DNA from: an uncultured Paracoccus sp. | GTDB taxonomy: Bacteria; Pseudomonadota; Alphaproteobacteria; Rhodobacterales; Rhodobacteraceae | NCBI GenBank assembly: GCA_937859005.1 | Contig: CALLYR010000221.1 | Coordinates: forward strand, 1 to 5,728 | DNA length: 5,728 nt | Direction: 5' to 3' | In this document: positions 1 to 5,728 of the stretch, piece by piece | How the letters are laid out: each line of letters begins with the position of its first letter | Numbering within the stretch: position 1 is the first letter of the stretch | Made by a program: the position numbers and the translations under genes | Notes under the pieces: model-generated | Told to the model about the DNA's origin: nothing | What the model saw: only the letters and a program-made list of their open reading frames with translations | The model's database searches: none

Positions 1-2278
1 GCAGGAAGTGCATCTCGATCTTGATGACGCCGTCGCCCTGGCAGGCTTCGCAGCGCCCGCCCTTGACGTTGAAGCTGAAGCGGCCGGGGCCATAGCCGCG
101 CGCCTTGGCTTCGGGCAGGCGGGCGAACCAGTCGCGGATATGGGTATAGGCGCCGGTATAGGTCGCGGGGTTCGACCGCGGCGTGCGCCCGATGGGACGC
201 TGGTCGATGTCGATGACCTTGTCCAGATGCTCCAGCCCCTTGACCGCGCGGGCGGGCGCGGGGGTCTGGCGGGCGCCGTTCAGACGCATGGAGGCGGTCT
301 TGAACAGCGTCTCGATGGTCAGCGTGGACTTGCCGCCGCCGGAAACGCCGGTGATGCAGACGAATTCGCCCAGCGGGAAATCGACCGTGACATCCTTGAG
401 GTTGTTGCCGATCGCCCCTTCCACCGTCACGGCCTTGCCGTTGCCGGGGCGGCGCCCGGCGGGGACGGGGATCTCGCGCGCGCCGGACAGATACTGGCCG
501 GTCAGGCTGGCGGGGTTGGCCGCGATCTCCTCGGGCGTGCCCTTGGCGACCACCTCGCCGCCGTGGACTCCCGCGCCCGGCCCCATGTCGAAGACGTAAT
601 CGGCGCTGCGGATCGCGTCCTCGTCATGTTCCACCACGATCACCGAGTTGCCCGCGTCGCGCAACCCCTTCAGCGCGTCGAGCAAGCGGTCGTTGTCGCG
701 CTGGTGCAGGCCGATGCTGGGTTCGTCCAGCACATACAGCACGCCCGTCAGTCCGCTGCCGATCTGGGACGCCAGCCGGATGCGCTGGCTTTCTCCCCCC
801 GACAGCGTGCCCGACGCGCGGCTCAGCGTCAGGTAATCCAGCCCCACATTGATGAGGAACCCCAGCCTTTCGCGGATTTCCTTCAGGATCGCGGCGGCGA
901 TGGCGTTCTTTTGCGCGGACAGGTGGTTCGGTGCGTCCTCGGCCCAGGCCAGCGCCTCGCGGATGGACATTTCGGTGACCTGACCGATGTGCAGACCAGC
1001 GACCTTGACCGCCAGCGCCTCGGGCTTCAGCCGATAGCCCGCGCAGACATGGCAGGGGCGGCTGTTCTGATACCGCTCCATGTCCTCGCGCGACCAGGTG
1101 GAATCGGTCTCGCGATAGCGGCGCTCCATGTTGGGGATCACGCCCTCGAAGGTACGGCTGACCTCATAGACGCGGCCCGCATCGTCGAAACGGAAGCGGA
1201 TTTCCTCGGGCCCCGATCCATGCATGAACATCTGCCGGATGTCGTCCGGCAGATCGCGCCATGGCGTCTTGCGGTCAAAGCCGTAATGCCTGGCCAGGGC
1301 GTTGACCGTCTGCGTCAGATAGGCCGACTTCGACCGCGCCCAGGGCGCGATCGCCCCCTGCGCGATGGACAGGCCCGAATCCGGCACGATCAGCCGTTCG
1401 TCGAAGAACAGCTCCACCCCCAAGCCGTCGCAGGCCGGACACGCCCCATAGGGCGCGTTGAAGGAAAACAGCCGCGGCTCGATTTCCGCGATGGTGAAGC
1501 CGCTGACAGGGCAGGCGAAATTCTCGCTGAAGGTGATCCGTTCCGGCTCGCCCTCGGACGGGGCGGTTTCCAGCACGGCGATGCCGTCGGCCAGGTCCAG
1601 CGCGGTGCGGAAGCTGTCGGCCAGCCGCGTCTCCATCCCCTCGCGCACGACGATGCGGTCCACCACCACGTCGATGTCGTGGCGCAGCTTCTTGTCGAGC
1701 GCGGGCGGCTGGTCGAGTTCGTGGAACTCACCGTCGATGCGGACGCGCTGGAAGCCGCGCTTGCGCAGGTCCAGCAGTTCCTTCTCATAGGCCCCCTTGC
1801 GGTCGCGCACCATCGGCGCCAGCAGATAGGCGCGGGTGCCTTCCGGCAGGGCCATCACACGGTCCACCATGTCCTGCACCTGCTGCGCCTCGATCGGCAG
1901 GCCCGTGGCGGGGGAATAGGGCGTGCCCGCGCGCGCGAACAGCAGCCGCAGATAGTCATAGATTTCCGTGACCGTCCCCACGGTGGAACGCGGGTTCTTG
2001 CTGGTCGTCTTCTGCTCGATGGAAATAGCGGGCGACAGACCCGTGATGTGGTCCACATCCGGCTTGCCCATCATGTCGAGGAACTGCCGGGCATAGGCCG
2101 ACAGCGATTCGACATAGCGCCGCTGCCCTTCGGCATAGATGGTGTCGAACGCCAGCGAGGATTTCCCCGACCCCGACAGCCCGGTGATGACCACCAGCCG
2201 GTCGCGCGGGATGTCCATGTCCACGCCCTTGAGGTTGTGTTCGCGCGCGCCGCGGATTTCGATGAACTTCTGTTCCAT
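1..2278 (-). CDS. uvrA: UvrA, excinuclease ABC subunit A (5' part, runs off the left edge)
   Basis: UvrA is the dimeric ABC-type ATPase that finds bulky DNA lesions and loads UvrB in nucleotide excision repair, in the cytoplasm. The window holds residues 1-759 of a protein usually about 950 long. Visible in order: N-terminal motif around IRGAREHNLK (8-17); first Walker A GLSGSGKS (33-40); first zinc module with C256, C280 and C283, where the expected fourth cysteine is Ser259 (CPVS); CxxC in the RPCHVCAGYRL stretch; ABC signature LSGGES (492-497); Walker B LDEP (517-520); second Walker A GVSGGGKS with K650; and the start of the second zinc finger, GGRCEACQGDG (C743, C746). The second signature and second Walker B lie outside the window. 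Start chosen at 2278 because GAAAGG (2286-2291) sits 7 bases upstream and the product begins like family members. An in-frame ATG at 2305 would add 9 residues but lacks a clear ribosome site. Identity is near certain. Confidence 0.97.
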   Translation of the reverse strand, partial: MEQKFIEIRGAREHNLKGVDMDIPRDRLVVITGLSGSGKSSLAFDTIYAEGQRRYVESLSAYARQFLDMMGKPDVDHITGLSPAISIEQKTTSKNPRSTVGTVTEIYDYLRLLFARAGTPYSPATGLPIEAQQVQDMVDRVMALPEGTRAYLLAPMVRDRKGAYEKELLDLRKRGFQRVRIDGEFHELDQPPALDKKLRHDIDVVVDRIVVREGMETRLADSFRTALDLADGIAVLETAPSEGEPERITFSENFACPVSGFTIAEIEPRLFSFNAPYGACPACDGLGVELFFDERLIVPDSGLSIAQGAIAPWARSKSAYLTQTVNALARHYGFDRKTPWRDLPDDIRQMFMHGSGPEEIRFRFDDAGRVYEVSRTFEGVIPNMERRYRETDSTWSREDMERYQNSRPCHVCAGYRLKPEALAVKVAGLHIGQVTEMSIREALAWAEDAPNHLSAQKNAIAAAILKEIRERLGFLINVGLDYLTLSRASGTLSGGESQRIRLASQIGSGLTGVLYVLDEPSIGLHQRDNDRLLDALKGLRDAGNSVIVVEHDEDAIRSADYVFDMGPGAGVHGGEVVAKGTPEEIAANPASLTGQYLSGAREIPVPAGRRPGNGKAVTVEGAIGNNLKDVTVDFPLGEFVCITGVSGGGKSTLTIETLFKTASMRLNGARQTPAPARAVKGLEHLDKVIDIDQRPIGRTPRSNPATYTGAYTHIRDWFARLPEAKARGYGPGRFSFNVKGGRCEACQGDGVIKIEMHFL

Positions 2279-2344
2279 GGACCGGCCTTTCGGGGACAAG
2301 CGCATCAGATAGGGATCGCGTTCCGAAACGCAACCGCGCGGCCG

Positions 2345-2359
2345 GAACATACAGCGAAC
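2345..2359 (-). promoter_or_regulatory. LexA-binding SOS box upstream of uvrA
   Basis: The minus strand reads GTTCGCTGTATGTTC, a perfect GTTC-N7-GTTC direct repeat. This is the LexA operator known from alphaproteobacteria such as Rhodobacter and Caulobacter, and it differs from the palindromic CTGT-N8-ACAG box of E. coli. It ends 66 bases before the uvrA start codon. uvrA is a classic SOS gene, so the expected reading is LexA repression relieved by RecA after DNA damage. The box overlaps a candidate -10 hexamer, which fits repression by blocking polymerase. Seen: the exact repeat. Inferred: binding and regulation. Confidence 0.8.
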
Positions 2360-2374
2360 TTACGCCGGGGAAAA
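2346..2374 (-). promoter_or_regulatory. Candidate uvrA promoter overlapping the SOS box
   Basis: On the minus strand a -10-like TATGTT (2346-2351, four of six consensus bases) lies inside the SOS box, with a weak -35-like TTTTCC (2369-2374) 17 bases upstream. Transcription would begin near 2339, giving a leader of about 60 bases. A competing pair, TTGCGT (2328-2333) with TATCTG (2306-2311) and a 16-base spacer, would start nearer 2300. I prefer the first because LexA usually overlaps the promoter it represses, but neither match is strong. Confidence 0.35.
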
Positions 2375-2411
2375 CCATCGGCACGCGCATGGCCGACAGG
2401 CGCCTGCCGCC

Positions 2412-2439
2412 TTGTTCCGTCAACGGGATCGGGCATTAT
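2412..2439 (+). promoter_or_regulatory. Candidate promoter of the 5'-nucleotidase gene
   Basis: TTGTTC (2412-2417) and CATTAT (2434-2439) are spaced by 16 bases and resemble a sigma-70-type -35/-10 pair (three and four of six consensus bases). Transcription would begin near 2446, leaving a leader of about 22 bases with the ribosome site GGCGAGG (2454-2460), 7 bases before the ATG. The SOS box lies more than 50 bases upstream of this -35, so direct LexA repression of this promoter is not expected. I see no Pho-box-like repeat. Confidence 0.35.
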
Positions 2440-2467
2440 TCCCCTGTCCAACAGGCGAGGCTTTCCG

Positions 2468-4066
2468 ATGAAACGACTGCTGACCTCTGCCGGGCTGCTG
2501 GCCCTGACCGCGGGCGCGGCCCAGGCCGACTATGTCCTTCATGTGCTGCACATCAACGATTTCCACAGCCGGATCGAGCCGATCAACGCCTATGATTCGA
2601 CCTGTGACGCGGAAACCGAGGCCAAGGGCGAATGCTTCGGCGGCGTGGCCCGAATGGCCGCCGCGATCAATGCCGAGCGTGACCGGATCCGGGGCGAGGG
2701 CGGCAATGTCATCGTGCTGGACGCGGGCGACCAGTATCAGGGCAGCCTGTTCTATACGACCTACAAGGGCCGCGAGGTGGCCGAGTTCATGTCGGCCATC
2801 GGCTTCGACGCGATGGCGGTCGGCAACCACGAATTCGACGACGGCCCCGATGGACTCGTCACGCTGCTGGATGGCGTCGGTTTCCCGGTGATTTCCGGCA
2901 ACATCGACGTGTCGCAGTCGAATGTGCTGAACGGCAAGCTGCAGGACAGCGCCGTGCTGGAGGTCGGCGGCGAAAAGATCGGCATCGTCAGCGCGCTGGC
3001 GATGGACACGCCCGAAACCTCGTCCCCCGGCCCGGCGGTGATCTTCCAGGACGACATCGACGCGCTGAAGGCCGACGCGCAGGCGCTGGCCGACCGGGGC
3101 GTGGACAAGATCATCGCGCTGACCCATTCGGGCTATGGCCGCGACCGGGACTTCGCGGCACAGGTGCCGGGGCTGGATGCGGTGGTCGGCGGTCACAGCC
3201 ACACCCTGCTGGGAGACATGAAAGGCGCGGCGGGTCCCTATCCCACGATGGTCAAGGGCGCGGATGGGGCGCAGGTGCCGGTCGCCACCGCCTATGCCTA
3301 TTCGAAATACCTGGGCCACCTGACCCTGACCTTTGACGACGCGGGCAAGCTGACGGCGGCCGAGGGGCGGCCGATCCTGCTGGACGCCGGCATCGTCCCC
3401 GACCCCGCCATCGCCGCGCGGGTGGCGGAAATGGGCGCGCCCATCGAGGAACTGAAACAGAAGCTCGTGGCCCATACCGCCGCCCCCATCGGGGCCGACC
3501 GCGCCGACTGCCGCGCGCGGGAATGCCAGATGGGAACGCTGGTGGCCGACGCGATGCTGGACCGGGTCAGGGATCAGGGGGTAACCATCGCCATCCAGAA
3601 CGGCGGCGGCCTGCGCGCCTCGATCGACGCAGGCCCGGTCACCATGGGCGAAATCATCAGCGTCCTGCCGTTCCAGAACACGCTGGCCACCTTCCACACC
3701 ACGGGCGACACGATCCTGCGCGCCCTGGAAAACGGCGCCAGCCAGTATGAGGAGCAGGCAGGCCGCTTTGCCCAGGTGGCCGGGCTGAAATACACCGTCG
3801 ATCCCGCAGCCCCCGCGGGCGGCCGGATCAGCGGCGTGCAGGTGCGGCAGGGCGAAAGCTGGGTTCCCATCGACCCGGCCGCGACCTATGGGGTGGTGAC
3901 GAACAACTATGTCCGCAACGGCGGCGACGGCTATGCGATGTTCAGGACCGAGGCCACGGACGTCTATGATTTCGGCCCCGACCTTGCCGATGTCCTGGCG
4001 GAACATCTGATCGCGCAGGGGCCGGACTATGCCCCGGCCACCGACGGACGGATCACCGTGAAATGA
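2468..4066 (+). CDS. Secreted 5'-nucleotidase / UDP-sugar hydrolase family metallophosphoesterase
   Basis: 532-residue enzyme expected to remove phosphate from extracellular nucleotides, or split UDP-sugars, in the periplasm so the products can be taken up. Residues 1-20 form a Sec signal peptide with likely cleavage after AQA. The N-terminal metallophosphatase domain shows the two-metal ligands: D31 and H33 (HINDFHS), D88 (DAGDQ), N120 and H121 (GNHEFD), H220 (THSGYG), H243 and H245 (GGHSHT). The C-terminal substrate domain shows NGGGLR (378-383), LPF with F402, and NGGDGY (484-489). Cysteine pairs C46/C56 and C348/C353 match the positions of disulfides in animal ecto-5'-nucleotidase (CD73). 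Length is typical. The ribosome site GGCGAGG precedes the start by 7 bases. A much longer in-frame extension upstream is only the open antisense frame of uvrA. Family relatives include UshA, CpdB and SoxB. No sox genes are nearby and the signal is not twin-arginine, so SoxB is unlikely. The exact substrate cannot be told. Confidence 0.93.
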   Translation: MKRLLTSAGLLALTAGAAQADYVLHVLHINDFHSRIEPINAYDSTCDAETEAKGECFGGVARMAAAINAERDRIRGEGGNVIVLDAGDQYQGSLFYTTYKGREVAEFMSAIGFDAMAVGNHEFDDGPDGLVTLLDGVGFPVISGNIDVSQSNVLNGKLQDSAVLEVGGEKIGIVSALAMDTPETSSPGPAVIFQDDIDALKADAQALADRGVDKIIALTHSGYGRDRDFAAQVPGLDAVVGGHSHTLLGDMKGAAGPYPTMVKGADGAQVPVATAYAYSKYLGHLTLTFDDAGKLTAAEGRPILLDAGIVPDPAIAARVAEMGAPIEELKQKLVAHTAAPIGADRADCRARECQMGTLVADAMLDRVRDQGVTIAIQNGGGLRASIDAGPVTMGEIISVLPFQNTLATFHTTGDTILRALENGASQYEEQAGRFAQVAGLKYTVDPAAPAGGRISGVQVRQGESWVPIDPAATYGVVTNNYVRNGGDGYAMFRTEATDVYDFGPDLADVLAEHLIAQGPDYAPATDGRITVK

Positions 4067-4071
4067 CGGAC

Positions 4072-4095
4072 GCCGCCCCTGCGGGGGCGCCTTTT
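4072..4095 (+). terminator. Probable intrinsic terminator after the 5'-nucleotidase gene
   Basis: CGCCCC (4074-4079) pairs perfectly with GGGGCG (4084-4089) around a TGCG loop. One further G-C pair (4072 with 4091) lies beyond a C-C mismatch, and TTTT follows at 4092-4095. The hairpin begins 6 bases after the TGA. The stem is strong, but the T-run is short, so termination may be partial. The next gene on the same strand starts 17 bases after the T-run. Confidence 0.65.
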
Positions 4096-4112
4096 CATTC
4101 AAAGGGATCATC

Positions 4113-4463
4113 ATGGCACAGCAGCATTACACCGGCAGTTGCCAATGCGGCGCGATCGCGTTCCAGGCGGACGCCGATCTGGATCACGCCATCACCTGCA
4201 ACTGCTCGCGTTGCCGCAGGCTGGGGGCGGTGCTGGTCGTCGTGCCCGCGCCGGCCTTCGTGCTGACCCGCGACGGGCCGATCACCGAATACATGTTCGG
4301 ACATCACTCGATCTCGCACCGCTTCTGCCCGACCTGCGGAATCCAGCCCTATGCGCTGGGCGAACAGGACGGCCGGCCGATCGTGGCGATCAACTGCAAC
4401 TGCCTGGACGGGGTGGACGCCCGCGCGCTGGATTCGCAGGCCGTGGACGGCGCGTCCTTCTGA
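4113..4463 (+). CDS. GFA/CENP-V family zinc-binding protein
   Basis: 116-residue cytoplasmic protein of the GFA (glutathione-dependent formaldehyde-activating enzyme / CENP-V) fold. The zinc-ligand pattern is complete: CxC (C10, C12), CxCxxC (C29, C31, C34) and CxxC (C72, C75), in the order and with spacing close to that of Paracoccus denitrificans Gfa. It is much shorter than that enzyme (about 190 residues) and belongs with the many compact family members of unknown substrate, so a formaldehyde role should not be assumed. Two further cysteines, C95 and C97 (INCNCLDG), sit where relatives usually have a single cysteine before LDG. No signal peptide or membrane segment. AAGGGA (4102-4107) lies 5 bases before the ATG. 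It follows the nucleotidase by 46 bases, across a terminator-like hairpin, and I see no clear promoter of its own in that gap. Family is confident, function is not. Confidence 0.9.
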   Translation: MAQQHYTGSCQCGAIAFQADADLDHAITCNCSRCRRLGAVLVVVPAPAFVLTRDGPITEYMFGHHSISHRFCPTCGIQPYALGEQDGRPIVAINCNCLDGVDARALDSQAVDGASF

Positions 4464-4469
4464 AGGCCC

Positions 4470-5471
4470 TCAGCCGCCGGTGTGGCTCATGTGCCGTGAC
4501 ATCTGCCCGCCCACGCCTCGGGCATAGTCGAAATCGTGTCCCTTTGGCTTGCGCGCGATGGCCGCGCGGATCGCCTCGCGCAACAGCCCGTCGTCGACAC
4601 TGGCGCGCAGGGACGCGCGCAGGTCGGCGCGGTCCTCCTGCCCCAGGCACATGAACAGCTCGCCCGTGCAGGTCAGGCGCACGCGGTTGCAGCTTTCGCA
4701 GAAATTATGGGTCAGCGGCGTGATGAAGCCCAGCTTCTGCCCCGATTCCTCAAGCCGGAAATAACGGGCGGGTCCGCCGGTGCGCTCGGTCAGCGCCGTC
4801 AGGGTGAACCGCTCGGCCAGACGCGCGCGCAGGTCCGACAGGGGCCAGTACTGGTCCAGCCGCGTCTCCTCGCCCATGTCGCCCATCGGCATGACCTCGA
4901 TGAAGGTCAGGTCGTGGCCTTCGGCGGCGCACCAGTCCACCAGAGGAAACAGTTCGCTTTCGTTGAAGCCCTTGAGCGCCACGGTATTGATCTTGACCCG
5001 CAGTCCTGCATCCTGCGCCGCGCGGATGCCGTCCAGCACCTGCGGCAGCCGGCCCCAGCGGGTGATGGCCGCGAACTTGTCCGCGTCCAGCGTATCGAGC
5101 GAGACATTGACCCGGCGGACGCCGCATTCGGCCAGATCGGCGGCAAAGCGTTTCAACTGGCTGCCGTTGGTGGTCAGGGTCAGTTCGTCCAGGCCACTCC
5201 CCAGCCGCCCTGACATCACGCGGAAGAACGACATGATGTTGCGCCGTACCAGCGGCTCGCCCCCGGTGATGCGCAGCTTGCGCACCCCCAGATCGACAAA
5301 GGCGCCGCACAGGCGTTCCAGTTCCTCCAGCGTCAGCAGCTCGGCCTTGGGCAGGAACTGCATGTGTTCCGCCATGCAATAGGTGCAGCGGAAATCGCAG
5401 CGGTCGGTCACCGACACCCGCAGATAGGTGATCGCGCGTGCAAAAGGATCGATCAGGGGCGTCTGCTGCAT
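4470..5471 (-). CDS. moaA: MoaA, GTP 3',8-cyclase (molybdenum cofactor synthesis)
   Basis: MoaA is a radical S-adenosylmethionine enzyme that converts GTP to 3',8-cyclo-7,8-dihydro-GTP, which MoaC turns into cyclic pyranopterin monophosphate, the first stage of molybdenum cofactor synthesis. The 333-residue product has the usual family length. Visible: the SAM-cluster motif CxxxCxxC (C25, C29, C32) after YLRVSVTDR; the SAM-binding TGGEP (69-73); the second 4Fe-4S site C258, C261 and C275 (CxxC-x13-C) within NFCESCNRVRL; and the C-terminal Gly-Gly tail (HTGG) that is conserved and needed for activity in the family. Start 5471 is chosen because the product then begins MQQTPLIDPFARAITYLR, like related MoaA proteins. 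An in-frame ATG at 5495 would add 8 residues. Neither start has a Shine-Dalgarno sequence, which fits a leaderless transcript. No other moa or moe gene is visible. It converges on the GFA gene with a 6-base gap. Confidence 0.96.
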   Translation of the reverse strand: MQQTPLIDPFARAITYLRVSVTDRCDFRCTYCMAEHMQFLPKAELLTLEELERLCGAFVDLGVRKLRITGGEPLVRRNIMSFFRVMSGRLGSGLDELTLTTNGSQLKRFAADLAECGVRRVNVSLDTLDADKFAAITRWGRLPQVLDGIRAAQDAGLRVKINTVALKGFNESELFPLVDWCAAEGHDLTFIEVMPMGDMGEETRLDQYWPLSDLRARLAERFTLTALTERTGGPARYFRLEESGQKLGFITPLTHNFCESCNRVRLTCTGELFMCLGQEDRADLRASLRASVDDGLLREAIRAAIARKPKGHDFDYARGVGGQMSRHMSHTGG

Positions 5472-5477
5472 GCAGGG

Positions 5478-5506
5478 AACATAAGGGCGTGGCATCCGGG
5501 GCACAA
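5478..5506 (-). promoter_or_regulatory. Candidate moaA promoter, predicting a leaderless mRNA
   Basis: On the minus strand TTGTGC (5501-5506) and TATGTT (5478-5483) are separated by exactly 17 bases. The -10 element ends 6 bases before the moaA ATG, which would place transcription start on or next to the A of the start codon. The lack of a ribosome binding site before that ATG agrees with this. The hexamers match consensus at three and four of six positions, so this is a plausible reading and not a proven one. No molybdenum-cofactor riboswitch fits in the gap. Confidence 0.4.
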
Positions 5507-5604
5507 GCCGGGCGCCTCCCCGCCGACGACCGCAGGCGGCCGTGGACAGCGGCGGACCGGCGCGACTAGCGTCGGCCCGGAAACGCACCGTGCGAGGGAC
5601 CGCC

Positions 5605-5728
5605 ATGCAAGCCGCCCGCCTGACCCTGATCCTGCCGTTCCTGACCCTGGCCGCCTGCGACGGCGCAGGGCTTCCGGGGGTGAACACGCCTCCGCCCCGC
5701 ACGCCGGCCCAGACCGTCGCCGTCACGG
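5605..5728 (+). CDS. Small lipoprotein of unknown function (5' part, runs off the right edge)
   Basis: An ATG at 5605 opens a frame of 41 codons that stays open to the edge of the window. The product begins MQAARLTLILPFLTLAAC: one positive residue, a hydrophobic stretch, then the lipobox LAAC, with lipidated Cys at residue 18. Signal peptidase II processing and membrane anchoring are therefore expected. The residue after Cys is Asp, which in enterobacteria favours inner-membrane retention, but that rule is not dependable in alphaproteobacteria. The mature start is rich in Gly, Pro and Thr, as in a flexible linker. GAGGGA (5594-5599) lies 5 bases before the ATG, a good ribosome site. It is divergent from moaA. 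I do not recognise the family from this fragment. Confidence 0.75.
   Translation, partial: MQAARLTLILPFLTLAACDGAGLPGVNTPPPRTPAQTVAVT

Noticed and set aside
8..2467. A very long plus-strand open frame antisense to uvrA that runs in-frame into the 5'-nucleotidase, suggesting a giant fusion protein.
   Set aside because: It lies in codon register with uvrA on the opposite strand, where stops would need TTA, CTA or TCA sense codons that are rare in high-GC genes. Its protein has no recognisable domain, and a ribosome site and signal peptide mark the true start at 2468.
2468..4066. SoxB (thiosulfohydrolase), a member of the same fold known in Paracoccus.
   Set aside because: No sox neighbours, a Sec and not a Tat signal peptide, and CD73-like substrate-domain motifs favour a nucleotidase.
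2420..4114. A long minus-strand open frame opposite the 5'-nucleotidase.
   Set aside because: The product is a low-complexity Gly/Arg/His/Asp-rich translation typical of an antisense frame, while the plus strand encodes a complete, motif-rich enzyme.
4456..4466. The palindrome CCTTCTGAAGG as a bidirectional terminator.
   Set aside because: Its single-base centre cannot form a hairpin loop, and no T-run follows on either strand.
5507..5604. Possible molybdenum-cofactor riboswitch or hairpin element in the moaA / lipoprotein gap.
   Set aside because: Only short GC-rich inverted repeats that are expected by chance are present, and the candidate promoter leaves no transcribed leader for moaA.
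5472..5726. A longer moaA starting near the right edge (418 residues).
   Set aside because: The added N-terminus is unlike MoaA, is Arg/Ala-rich and would overlap the divergent lipoprotein gene. The family-like N-terminus begins at 5471.

Overview
The window looks like ordinary chromosomal DNA from a high-GC alphaproteobacterium, most likely Rhodobacteraceae and possibly Paracoccus. I base this on the heavy G/C bias at third codon positions, the alphaproteobacterial style of the UvrA and MoaA proteins, and a GTTC-N7-GTTC LexA box of the type used in that class. The genus is an inference from sequence feel, not from a search.

Layout, left to right. (1) Positions 1-2278, minus strand: the first 759 residues of UvrA, the damage-recognition ATPase of nucleotide excision repair. 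Its C-terminal end lies beyond the left edge. (2) Positions 2279-2467: a divergent regulatory gap. It holds a perfect alphaproteobacterial SOS box about 67 bases upstream of uvrA, and a candidate promoter for the gene on the other side. (3) Positions 2468-4066, plus strand: a secreted two-domain 5'-nucleotidase/UDP-sugar hydrolase family enzyme with a Sec signal peptide. Its cysteine pairs resemble those of animal ecto-5'-nucleotidase. A compact GC-rich hairpin followed by four T's starts 6 bases after its stop. (4) Positions 4113-4463, plus strand: a short zinc-binding GFA/CENP-V family protein. (5) Positions 4470-5471, minus strand: moaA, the radical-SAM enzyme of the first step of molybdenum cofactor synthesis. 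It converges on the GFA gene with only 6 bases between the stops. (6) Positions 5472-5604: a second divergent gap with a candidate moaA promoter placed so that the transcript would start at the start codon. (7) From 5605 to the right edge, plus strand: the first 41 codons of a small lipoprotein with a clear lipobox.

The genes do not form one pathway. uvrA is a repair gene under its own SOS control. The nucleotidase works in the periplasm on external nucleotides. The GFA protein is of unknown substrate, and moaA serves cofactor synthesis in the cytoplasm. I see no mobile element, CRISPR array, tRNA, rRNA or phage signature, and no previously undescribed multi-gene system. The points most worth a second look are the SOS box, the likely leaderless moaA transcript, the three-cysteine first zinc module of UvrA, and the hairpin between the nucleotidase and GFA genes.
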